Shown: positions 1 to 10,478 of the stretch, piece after piece | How positions within the stretch are numbered: the first letter of the stretch is position 1 | How the letters are laid out: each line of letters opens with the position of its first letter | NCBI GenBank assembly: GCA_902728285.1 | Contig: CACVBU010000415.1 | Location: forward strand, 366,586 to 430,585 | Reading direction: 5' to 3' | Source: Clytia hemisphaerica | Taxonomy: Eukaryota > Cnidaria > Hydrozoa > Leptothecata > Clytiidae | DNA length: 64,000 bases | The notes under the pieces: generated by a model | What the model saw: the letters and a program-made list of their open reading frames with translations, nothing else | What the model was told of the DNA's origin: nothing | Database searches by the model: none | Translations under genes and position numbers: made by a program

Positions 1-1530
1 TTTTTGCATCGTGTAAAGACTTTATTTGCTTTAGTTTTCGTTGATTTTTATGAACTATTTTTTACCAAAAGTGAGACTTATTTTTTGCTTTGTTTTGGTT
101 TGTTGTTATGATTCCATGATGATGCGATGGTTAATTGCAATAAAAAACATATTTTTCTGTTGGGCTTGGAGAAAGTTATGGATGGATTATTGGATGAAGT
201 ATCCTAACGTATACATTTCCTATGTAAATGTAATGAGAAGAAGAGAGAGAAGTAATTTCACCAAATTATGGCGGCTTTCACTGCAAATTCGATTGAAGAC
301 GATAATAATGAACAATATTCGATGAACTTTTAGATCGTATACTGGAATTTCATTAAGTAAGATGAAAGTATCTTTCAAAAAATTATGGACAAAAATCCAG
401 ACGGTGCGATTATCGATTTGCAATTGATGCATTGGAGTTTTTTCACCACTGCTGCAATTTGATATTTAAAGACGATGATGCGATGGATGATTTGATGAAC
501 TTTTAGATCATTTATTATCATAAAGTGTTACTGGGATTTGATTAAGTAAGACCAAAGTATTTTTCAACAAATTATGTACAAAAATCCAGACGTTGCGATT
601 ATTAATTATTGTGATTGATTGATGCATGGGTTGGGCGGCAATCGAAAATATGTTCCGTTTGCGTCAAAAATCTTCTTGAAATTGAGTCGGTCGGTAGTAA
701 ATTGCAATTGCGATTGATGCATGGGTTTGAGTTTTTCACCACTGCGATTTGCTATTGATCATTTATTATGATAAAGTGTTACTGGAATTTGATTTAAGTA
801 AGACCAAAGTATTTTTCAACAAATTTTGGACAAAAATCCAGATGGTGCGATTATTGATTATGATTGATAAATAATCAATTATGATTAAATATCGATTGCA
901 GTCGATCAGTATCAACTTAAGTACATTACATCGATTACCCTATTGATTTTTACTGACTTAATAACTAATTGATACATTAACGCAATCGATAGATAATTAA
1001 TATATACTCACAATTGTTTCAATAAACTATGTATCAATGCAATCAATATTTTATAGATTACTCATTGATTGCAATCGATAATCGATTTTCTATTTTTTTA
1101 ATATTTTATTTTGTTTTACTGAACTAAATTTCTTCTAGATGACTTTGAGTGAATTATGTTTTAAAAAAATATTGATTGTTTTGTTTCTGTTGTTGTATAT
1201 TGATTTTAGGTGTTCTACACTTGGAAGCTGCTAAATTTATTTTTCCTGTACAAGGACCATAAAGGAGTGGCAAAGAAAACTTCTTGTGTGATTTTTAAGA
1301 AAACTATATATTGTTTTGTTTTTACACATTTTCCTTGCAGTTCTTATAAATAAAACTTAAAAAAGCAAATTTTATTGCAACTTTCTGACTCATTTAACAT
1401 GTCATTGAAATGGTTTACAGAAACTGTAATTATTTGGGCCTCCTGCTTTTTGTTTCCTTGGTTATCACTAACCGACGTCAGTTTCCCTGAAAAACATTGC
1501 AACGGGCGCATCATGGCCTTGGCTATTAGC
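1..1530. other. AT-rich non-coding DNA with diverged repeats
   Basis: No convincing coding exon is visible on either strand. A phrase containing AGTATTTTTCAACAAATT and 'acaaaaatccaga' recurs with changes near 370-410, 550-590 and 805-845, and 'attgatgcatggg' recurs near 620 and 715. These look like decayed tandem copies of an unknown repeat. Stretches rich in ATCGAT and AATCAAT occupy 860-1090. Confidence 0.5.
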
Positions 1531-1532
1531 TA

Positions 1533-2190
1533 GTTTGTACAAAGATGGGGGGCAAGATTCTCTAAAGAATGGCTGAAGTGGTTTTTCCCGGAAAATTCTT
1601 ATTCGCCTTAAATAACGGATTTTCGTATTTTGGGGAAATTCCCTTTAACCAAATAAGAAAATATAGCTTTTCTCAACGTTGACTCATTATTTTTTTCAGA
1701 TTTTTTGCACAATGATGCAAAATGACAATGCCTAAAATGTGTCTGAGACCGATTTTCGGAAAAAAAATATATTTAGGCAAATTTGGGCCAAAAACTGCCT
1801 AAAAATAGGGTTTTTTGGACTTTGTGCAAAATCCTGTCATTACTTTTTTCTGATTTTTTGTACAAAGATGGAGGGCAAGATTCTCTAAAGAATGGCTGAA
1901 GTGGTTTTTCCTGAAAAATTCTTATTCGCCTTAAAAGACGGATTTTCGTATTTTGGGGAAATTCCCTTTAACCAAATAAGAAAATATAGCTTTTCTCAAT
2001 GTTGACTCATAATTTTTTTCTGATTTTTTGCACAATGATGCAAAATGTCAATGCCCAAAATGTGACGGAGCCAGATTTTTAAGGAAAAATCTTTTTGGGC
2101 AAATTTGGGCCAAAAACAGCTTAAACAGTCTTTTGGGCCTGAATAGTTTAATTGATTTTCGTATTTGGGGAAATTCCTTTTTACCATTTT
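1533..2190. repeat. Tandem pair of ~320-bp direct repeats
   Basis: The block starting near 1533 ('tttgtacaaagatgg') recurs from about 1857. The copies share the same order of landmarks: 'caagattctctaaagaatgg', 'cttattcgcctta', 'tttcgtattttgggg' and 'ttttttgcacaatgatgc'. They are clearly related but differ at many positions, so the duplication is not recent. No protein function is apparent. Confidence 0.8.
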
Positions 2191-2336
2191 ACATTATTCA
2201 ACACACAAACTTTATTTTTCAATTCTGAATTTTTGTACAATTATTGTCACTTTTTTCTTATTTTCATCTGATGTTAATCATTAGGTAGGTCCATTCAGCA
2301 TGTTGCTTGTTCACATTGGATTGACACGGATGTTAA

Positions 2337-2705
2337 GCTCGTGGTCCACTTAGCTTTTTTGATCGCCGAACAACGCGTACGGCTCGATTATTGCATAAAT
2401 TGCATAAATTAAGGCTTCAAGGCTTGTCGCAATGAACAGCGTGAGCTTTTCTGAAAGTTGAAAATTTTCAACTTCGTGCGCAAAGCTGTGTGTCTCTTCT
2501 ATATTGTTCTTTTGAAGTAGCCAATCAGCGAGAAGGTAAACATGCTGATTGTGTGTTTATTTTTATCATGTACAATTGCTTTTGTTTTAATTTTCTCTTA
2601 CGCGCAACTTTTCTAATTTTCAATGGAAGTATAAAAGCGCTCAGCGACCAAAACGCTCGAGCTGTGCGCGTTGTTGGGGACCAAAAAAGCTAAGTGGACC
2701 ACGAG
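2337..2705. mobile_element. MITE-like element with ~48-bp inverted ends
   Basis: The left end (CTCGTGGTCCACTTAGC, near 2339) is inverted at the right end (GCTAAGTGGACCACGAG, ending near 2705). The similarity extends inwards for about 48 bp with a few mismatches. The interior of about 270 bp has no transposase. I could not identify a target-site duplication. It is probably a non-autonomous DNA transposon. Confidence 0.75.
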
Positions 2706-4167
2706 AATTCAATACATCTGCCTTAATTTTATCTGTTATACTGTATATTNGATAATTAAATACTATCCACTGATTGCTGATGATCCACGGCACTATCGTA
2801 AAGAAGCTAGAATTGCTTGCGTACTCTTGCTTGAAAATGATTGACAGATAAAAATTTTTGTTCCCGCGCGGGTGTTCTGCAAGCGTTCTCAACTCAATCC
2901 TAGCCCGTGTTAAAATGGGTAACAAGCTTTGACAGATCATTTTGATGGAGTTGTTGGAATGTTTACAAGACTCTTGGCCAGTCTTGACAGAAAATCCTTT
3001 GTTATTGATTTTTTTGTCATGATGACAGTCATAAAATAAAGATCTTTCAAACAAGCTTAAGTGAATGAAAGTGTCAAAAGTGTTCCTTCTACTTCAAACA
3101 AATGTAAATAACGCTGTGTTATATCTTATATTGTTTATCAAGATCTCTATTGAAATTTTCTTTAAAAAACAACCATCATAAGCAAAGTTTATCATTAAGA
3201 AAGTTCGATGGCTTAACATTTGGATTTTATAAGTACTTCTTAAAAATTGGATAACTTCTGAACGCACGCTGACTGGGAGATAAAACTCTCAAACATCCTT
3301 TGCTGGCTCTAAATTACTCAAATTCATGCAAATCTCGACACGGATCTCAAACTGGTCACAGACTTTAAAAACAGGATTGATTTATCCAAACTATTTATTT
3401 TTTAAACACTTCAAAGTTTCATTGAACAAATTGCTTAGACGTTTCGAGCGCTCCCTTTATCCAGTCGGTGGATTTGCTTACGTCATAAAAATGATAAATT
3501 AAAGGGACCTGAAGACTACTACGATTCATAAAAACTAAATTGTTGCATTTGAATAATAATTTCCTTGTTCTTATCCATGTCCTAGTGTCTCTAGAAACGC
3601 ACTTCGGACCAAAACTTTATATACTTAACCCCTTAATAATACCTTATATCAAAATTAGAGCACAAAATTGAAAAGTTTCTGAACTTTATATTTTTTCGTA
3701 CTGTAGTATACCTCGTGTTAAGTTTAACTTACATAGCCTTCCGGTCCTCCGGCTTTCCTGTTTGGTAATCATAAAATCATCTTTTGATAGCGGTGGATGG
3801 TCTTTGCCCGCACTCGAATATTATGAAGTGATTATAAATGACGTTTTCATCACTGACAAAGTGAACAGTGGATGAACTCAGAAAGCATTACTCTGACCAG
3901 ACTGACTAATGTGGAACCAAAAGACAATCCTTAATCATGTGATAGTTTAACTAATATTCAAATTTACTGGTAACTTATGGCAAGAGGACATGAATAAGTA
4001 ATTGTGGAGATATTTGAAATCTTAAGTTTTATGATAACGTTATAAAGCACATTTTCCCTAATTTCTCAAAAAAGTAGAAAAATAACATTAATAACAGTCA
4101 TTTCTGAAATCAACATCCAAATACGCTTCAGTTTTCTGTCCGTTTTGGAGAAATGAAAACAAAGTTT
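2706..4167. other. Non-coding stretch downstream of the TRPM2-like gene
   Basis: I see no supportable exon, RNA gene or clear repeat here. One ambiguous base (n) lies at 2750. The stretch begins beyond the stop codon of the leftward channel gene, so its right part may contain that gene's 3' UTR. Confidence 0.4.
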
Positions 4168-7100
4168 CTAAAAAAAATCAGATATAATCGTAAACTGTCT
4201 CAGGAAGGGCATCAAAAGATACTTTACAATGCGAAAACAACTTCTTGCAAATAAAACAAACTGATGATCTGGCAAATGAGCTCCTTCATGCATCAATATC
4301 CAACATAACTTCAAATTGTCTACTGCTTTCTCCTGCAACAAAAGAAGAAATGGAAAGTAGAAGTAACGTAAGTAAGTCTGCAACCGCAGTCGGAGGCGAC
4401 CCGAAGGCTCCTCTTTCGATAGCTGTCTACACGAAGAAGGTAGGGGAGGGCGCAACTCTTTCTCCCTGGATTCCTTCGCTTACCCTTGATCCTTCTCTTA
4501 ATAGCTGAGCATCAAGCAGAGAGGCATCAAGTACCATTTTGGGAATCTTTGGTATGACCCGGCTTGGGGTTGAACCCACAACCTTGCGCACCGTAGCCGC
4601 ATGCTCTACCACTGCACTACGGTCGCTTAAGTAGGAGTACTTGAAAAAAAAACATACAAAGTGAGAGAACAAAGAAAGTCATAAAGAAACCTTTTAATTG
4701 ATTACAAAAGTTTAAAAAGCGTTCAATACTATACTCACATTTAAGAAGAATTTTTTCAAAGCATCAGCATCGTCATGGAAATGTCTAACGGACGTCTCCA
4801 GCCATGCATTATCCGTGTTTCGTTCGTCATCCATGTAACCTTCGTATATCTATAGAGTGACGTCACAAAGATAGAAAAGTTTTTTGCCAAGATTACACAA
4901 TATGGAATATTGATAAAACAGACTGGGCAAAAATTCATCCACCTGGTTGAATTTTCGTCTACTCGACCAATACTTTCGATTAGCAAAAAATTGTTAAATA
5001 AAGCGTTTTATTCCCTCAAAGGCTAGTTAGTGTTTACCAATATTAAGCTCTCAAAATCCTCATACTTTAACAGGGTCAGGTTTAGTTTTTGACACTCCCT
5101 TCAGAAGTAAGTTTCAAGCCTTACTCCTTACCCAGATTGGTAGGGTGTAGATGAAACATGTATTTTAATTAAATGCATTTCTTACTACAAAAATGCCCAT
5201 CTGAACATTTCATTTATTTAATCTTACAAACATTTTTCGTTATAAGAATATACTTTATGAGAATATTCATGATGAAATTGGCCAAAAAATTAAGAATGTG
5301 CTAAGAACATCACCGTTATGGAATTTGGCAACAGAACCTAAGCCATTTGTAGAGCATTTTTAACTGTAAATTGCAAATTATCCCCGGCAAGGCTCAATAA
5401 TTTCACAGGCAAATGCAAATCTATGCTTTAGGTGTGTATTACATGCTAAATTTAGATTGACTTGTACCGTAAGAATATTTTAAGATGGTTTTCCCCAAAA
5501 AGTTAAGAATATCCGTGATGAAATTGAAAAACACCATTTTTCATAAAAAAGCGTGTACCTTTCGCTCGTTTTTCTCCAGGAAAACAGAGGTTGCAGTTGC
5601 ATGGTTCCTCACAATTTCTTTTGCACCCATACCAAGTTGGCTCAACGTTTCGTTACATAACAACTTTTGCAAACGAGATATGAAAGGTCTTTTCCCGATA
5701 TGTTCACCCTTTCAAGAAAAATATTATGAATCCTAAAAGATGACAAGGTTTCAAACAAACTTGGGCTTTAAAGGTTCAAAAAATATTGATACCGAGGTTA
5801 GCTTTCATACGATGATAGATAGAAATGAGTGGAAATGGAATTCAAAACGAACCATTCTGATTACTAGTAATGTATTAGCAGCGCCTTACATGCCTGGGGG
5901 GGGGGTACTTAGGCAAAAATGGCTGCTGGGTATGTACGGACAGACGGTCACCTTTCACAGTCTCTCTAAGGGTTGGTTTTCGGAGGTCCCGTCCGCACAT
6001 ACCCATCATCCGCCAACCCTGGTACCCCCCCCACGGGCTTACATACAAAAAAGATAATCATCATTCACGAGTAGTCAGACAAGTGAACACGGCCACACAA
6101 AAAGAACACACTCACGGATGGTAATTTGTATTGATCATCAGCACTATCGTTTCGAACGACCAACACTTCAAAATATTCCCTCTCGTCGTTAGTCGTTTCC
6201 AACGAAACATTCTTTCTCCTGTCAATGATATACAGTAAGAATAATACAACTTAGAGCTCGGAAGTCGCTGGTAAAAACAGTTTCAAATTGAGAAGAGTCG
6301 TACGAGTTGAGACCTAGCGAATTCTAGAAGCATTCTCAAGTCTGCTGAAATCTAGCCGTTTGTAGTCTAATCGCAGAACATTTACCGTAAACATAGAATC
6401 GTTTGAGCAATTTGCCTACCTGGTGATGATGAGCTCTATAATGTGATTGGGACCGAAAAGTTTCAAACAACCGCGACCAGAAATACCTGTGCGACCGATC
6501 GGATTCCTGGAAAAAAAAAATTAAGAAAAAAGATTGTTCACAATTTTGCTAACTAACAAAAGCAAGAATAATTTTTGGATGGTAAAAATGCGCAAAGCAA
6601 ATTCATTAAATTGAAAACAATTCTTTAAAAGAGACTGACGAACCTTGGGTAGCCAGAAACCACGTCGTAAATCCCACAGAAAGATCTGCGATCGATTTGA
6701 CCATCCAATGCATTGAAGGAAAGTTTCCTCGGACTATGGATCAGAAAAGGTTGAAAAGATGTGTTGCACGGACAAGTGACGAATAATATAAGTATTCAAA
6801 AGCGGGAAAAATTTGATAAAATAATAGTGTTCCTAATACACAATGATACTTTCAAATCAAACTTTGTATGTTTGATGGTATTTCAATCTCCCTCTTTACT
6901 AAAGAACAGAGCGTTTATCACAATAGCATTGAGCAAGATTAAAATGTGATATGATGTGTTTAAAGGTATTGAGTTTAAAGCACGATAGGTGAATCTTCAA
7001 CCTTTCCATGGAAAATCAGTTGCTTCATTTCCCGTCCAAGAGATTTTTCTATTTGATGGTTTTAGACTTACTCTTCTTCTTCTTTCCCATGGTCTTCAAG

Positions 7101-9275
7101 AGCATCCACCACGATTGATGTGTATGGCTTCGGTGAGTACGCTGGAAATTCCACCTATAAAAACAAAGTGATACCACATTCTCAAGTATTGGTTTCATGC
7201 ATATAAACCGTCTTGGAATATAACTTTAAGAACTGAAAAAATTCTATCTCTTACCAGAATAAATATTGATTAGATAGTCAAGAAAAAATCTTTTTCTAGT
7301 CGTTCTATTCAGTGATTTTATATTTTTGTTAAAACTCAACGATTACGCAGGTGATATTAGATGGACAGTGAGATGATATGGTAGGAGCCTCACCTTCCAA
7401 TCCACCATACTGTCAGGAAAATAAAATCGTCGAATATCAGTGAACGGATATTTCATGGAGCGCGAAAGCACGTGGATAAACTTGTCTTCCTTTGGTGGGT
7501 TGAAGTGGTCAATCTCAGGGGGAATATCTAATTTGATGTCTTTCAATGATCTTCTTTGAACAAGAGTTGCCGGTTGTTCATATATGTCCCCTTCTACAGC
7601 AGGACGGTTGTCTTCTTCTGCTTCTGGGACCTGCTCTTCGGTTTTTGCATTCAATGAGCCCACTTGGGAGTAAATTTCATCCAGTTCATTACTCTTTCGA
7701 TTGCGCTCGTTATTGATGGCAGTCTCACGCAAAGGATTGCTATTGGTTGGGACAAGACTATTCTTCTTGCCAAGAAACATCGCATCTGCTTGAAGTGACA
7801 TACTCCTCGACTGTTTAAAACAGAAAAAAATGTAATAAAAATCGTATTACAGGGAAAACAGCTTCTCCAATTACGAGAAGGATGCCTTTTTCAATCTAAA
7901 ATTGACCAAAAGATTGAATGTAACTAGCAGAACAAACACAGAAAAGGGACATACCGCTGACGCATGTCTATTGGCGACGTCGGACATATTTGAATGCATT
8001 CTACGATAATCAAAACTTTTCTTTTCCGGTGTTCTACGATCTTTTGGAGTTTGACGAATCTGCTCCACAGGACCGAACTGTAATCGTTGAAGCGCGAGCG
8101 GACGGATTTGATCCAATGAATTCAATCTCTTATCCATTTCTAACACTTTGTCTAAAGTTTTCAGCAGGACGTTCTCTAATTGATTCGTTCTGTAATTAAA
8201 AAATAGAAAAATAAAGGTATAGAAAAAAATAATATATAAAAATATCCAATAATATCGGTTCCTTGAGCACTCTGTAGACTCGGTTGGCCGCTCACCACAA
8301 GCGATTATGCAAAGCCAAACATTGGTGCACTCTGGTGACAACAGCAGTCTATGCTGTTTTACCCGGGCTACACTGATAAGTCGTTAAAATATATAGATAA
8401 AGAAGTAAGATTTAGGAGAAAAAAACATAAAGGCAACGAATACCGTTCTATGATTTGATCCAGTTTTCGTTCTTGAGGGGTTAATGCGCAAAGGTTAGCC
8501 AAATACGTTTGCTGACATTCCTCTTCGAATTTCATTAAACGAAACATTTTCACTGCAAGGTAGAAAAAAACGTACGAATCAATACTAAATTTTCTAAAAG
8601 GTTTACGCGGAAACACATATGACGTCATAGGGAACTCTATACACCGAAATTATGACATAATATTTACAGTGACTGGCAAGAATCTCAAAACTGCAACTTA
8701 CATTGATATTTCTGTCGTTCCTTATCGTGTCTCTCTTTTTCATCAAAGTAACCATTCGTGTCCAACAAGAAGGATTTCAGAGAGAATTGTCGGTTGAATT
8801 GCCCTGCATAGTTTTTCTTTTTCTTCTTCGACGCTCTTTTCTTCTTTATGGTAGGAGTACAACATTTCTTCACCATAAAGCAAACAAATTGGTAGATGTG
8901 TGAAATAAACTATAAAGGGAGGGACCAGGATGGGCCGTTCTATGTACCCTTCTACCAGAAGATACCACTGCCATTTCCATACACGGTTGGAGTTGTTTGA
9001 ACACTGGCATATGTATTGCTGAAAAAGTAATCGATTAAAAGCCTTTAACTTAAAATAATAAGAAAGCTGAGGAGTAAACTTCTCAAACAGATAATACCAT
9101 ACTTCAAAAATTGACAAAAATTGACACGTTGACGTGCAAGTAACTTACTTGAAAAGAGCGATGAGAAGGTTGACAAGCAAGAGGTTGGTGAATAACAAAT
9201 AAATGACCATGATCACCGCAACCATTGCTTCGTGGTATGAATGGTACTTCGGCGTGCCAAACATCGTCGTGTTGG
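4168..9275 (-). CDS. TRPM2-like cation channel, 3' part (partial gene)
   Basis: This is the C-terminal part of a TRPM-family channel, expected in membranes as a cation channel gated through ADP-ribose binding. Exons in transcript order: about 9275-9149, 9018-8702, 8552-8444, 8189-7955, 7810-7394, 7154-7072, 6733-6644, 6506-6420, 6218-6116, 5708-5559, 4849-4739 and 4332-4168. Splice phases agree at every junction. The first exon holds the last membrane helix ([16 protein letters not shown]). The second holds the TRP-helix region (KWQ...ERPILVPPF). Then come MKFEEEC, a coiled coil ([20 protein letters not shown]) and a NUDT9-H domain. The N-terminal MHR domains, the first five membrane helices and most of the pore are absent. 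Exon 9018-8702 appears to contain two opposite frameshifts. The last exon is assigned by phase and weak similarity only. It could be a pseudogene or a broken assembly. Confidence 0.85.
4430..4627 (-). mobile_element. tRNA-derived SINE
   Basis: On the minus strand the element starts near 4627 with a tRNA-like head. An A-box-like stretch (TGCAGTGGTAGAGC) is followed by a good B box (GGGTTCAACCCC). The sequence then runs on into a non-tRNA body (GGTACTTGATGCCTCTCTGC). This suggests a polymerase III SINE rather than a functional tRNA. It lies in the last intron of the TRPM2-like gene, in the same orientation as the gene. The 3' boundary is approximate. Confidence 0.75.
5215..5545. mobile_element. 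AAGAATA-type MITE in a TRPM2-like intron
   Basis: Phrases such as 'attaagaatgtgctaagaac', 'atcaccgttatggaatttgg' and 'agttaagaatatccg' recur in related form near 32500-32750 and 33905-33950. Both copies carry rows of AAGAATA or AAGAACA words. It is a non-autonomous repeat without a protein. The ends are approximate. Confidence 0.6.
5893..6037. mobile_element. G/C-capped hAT-like MITE, copy 1
   Basis: The element runs from CCTGGGGGGGGGGTACTT to TGGTACCCCCCCCACGGG. It is flanked by CTTACATG on the left and CTTACATA on the right, which match at 7 of 8 bases. Other copies occur at 22224-22561 and 31859-32206. The interior carries CTCTCTAAGGG-type words also seen near 47.9 kb. Confidence 0.75.
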
Positions 9276-10478
9276 CTATAGATATGAAATAAATAGGGAT
9301 ACTCATATGGAGCTGATCTATAGGTCCGACAGATGGAATAAACCACGTGCATATTTTCATCACTTTTGACCAAATGATGTCTGGACAAGATAGGAAAAAT
9401 TAGTTTAAGCTCTGTCTTATTGCAAGGGTTTAAAGGGAAGACCTGATCAAGTAATAAGCACAAACTGCTGATATAAACAAAGTAAGTATAGTAGTAGTAG
9501 TAATAGTACTATGTAGTAGTATAATTTGATGATTCAAAAGTCCTTTTCTTACTTAAAAGTCAGGTTGATAATTTTTTGATTGAGGTCTGAATCACTATGA
9601 AAAAATATTGAGTCTGCAAAAAAACATTGTAATTTTGAAACTCAAAGCAGAAACTTAAAATCATTGCTTGCTCACTGTTAAGAATCACTGATCTCCAACT
9701 TCTTGACCGGATCAGGCTTCCTATACAAAGAAGTGAGTCCAATTAAAGGGCTGACTAGTCCGCCATCAAAATAGAATACAGCTATTTTGATTGTCAACAG
9801 CAAGATTCGAATGTTTTGAAATTCGATGGCTCGAAAATCTAGTGTAAAACAGAAAACGACATGGCTGACTATTCATGATATGCACCACTGCAATGTCTTC
9901 TGACATTACATCACGGAACCAACAGCTGATTGGTCGTAAGTGACGTAAAATCAGTCAATACGTCACTTTCAACCAATCAGCTATGAATAGTCGACTTTTT
10001 TCTGAACACACTTTCACGGGAGATCTGTAAGCAGTTTAGCCTATCTAGTGTGTAAAGGAATATGATATTTGTGTTAAGAATGCATGTATATCAAATCCTC
10101 CTTTATTAGAAATCAAACTGGTTCAATTTATTGAACTCAAAGTACAGCAACTTAAAACCGCGAATCAAATTATCCTTGAATATTGAAGATGATAAAGTCA
10201 AAGAGAAAAACTCACCATCAAACAGTAAGAATCTTATAGAATTTTTCATATTTTGTTATTTTTTCAAAACATGAAATGCAATGATCAAAATAACAACACT
10301 CTTTAAAACTAACTAAGGGCCAAAATATTGGGAATATTTGATATTAGCCTTATAGCTTGGTTTTCACCGTCTAACACATGTGAGGTTAGTCAGTGATCCA
10401 AAAATAACCTTCATTTTATTAGTTTTTTATTCCAGGAAAAAATCCATAGGTTTCTATACTAAAATGTTTTTTTTTCAG
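9276..10478. other. Interval between two genes that both lack 5' exons
   Basis: No further TRPM exon is recognisable on the minus strand, and no CEP120 N-terminal exon on the plus strand. A MITE lies at about 9860-9993: GACTATTCAT and CAGCTGATTGGT are inverted as ACCAATCAGCT and ATGAATAGTC. The remainder is AT-rich. A fresh promoter pair cannot be excluded, but neither gene would then encode a full-length family member. Confidence 0.55.

Larger units (their letters stand above)
4168..7440 (-). other. NUDT9-H (ADP-ribose-binding) domain exons
   Basis: Eight exons rebuild the NUDT9 homology domain. In order they carry FPDSMVDWK, then [12 protein letters not shown], then [13 protein letters not shown], then [12 protein letters not shown] with FGPNH, then EVLVVRND with YKLPS, then the Nudix-box position, then [16 protein letters not shown]. 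The last motif is a strong NUDT9 family signature. The Nudix-box region reads [12 protein letters not shown]...RLQKLL. The glutamates of the canonical GX5EX7REUXEEXGU box are not in place. Human TRPM2 also has a degenerate box and is regarded as a binding rather than hydrolysing domain, so the same is inferred here. Confidence 0.85.

Noticed and set aside
4540..4627. A functional tRNA gene
   Set aside because: A and B boxes are present, but the sequence continues into a SINE body and no convincing acceptor-stem pairing was found.
7990..8199. Plus-strand ORF considered as a missing CEP120 N-terminal exon
   Set aside because: It is antisense to the TRPM coiled-coil exon and has no C2-domain features.
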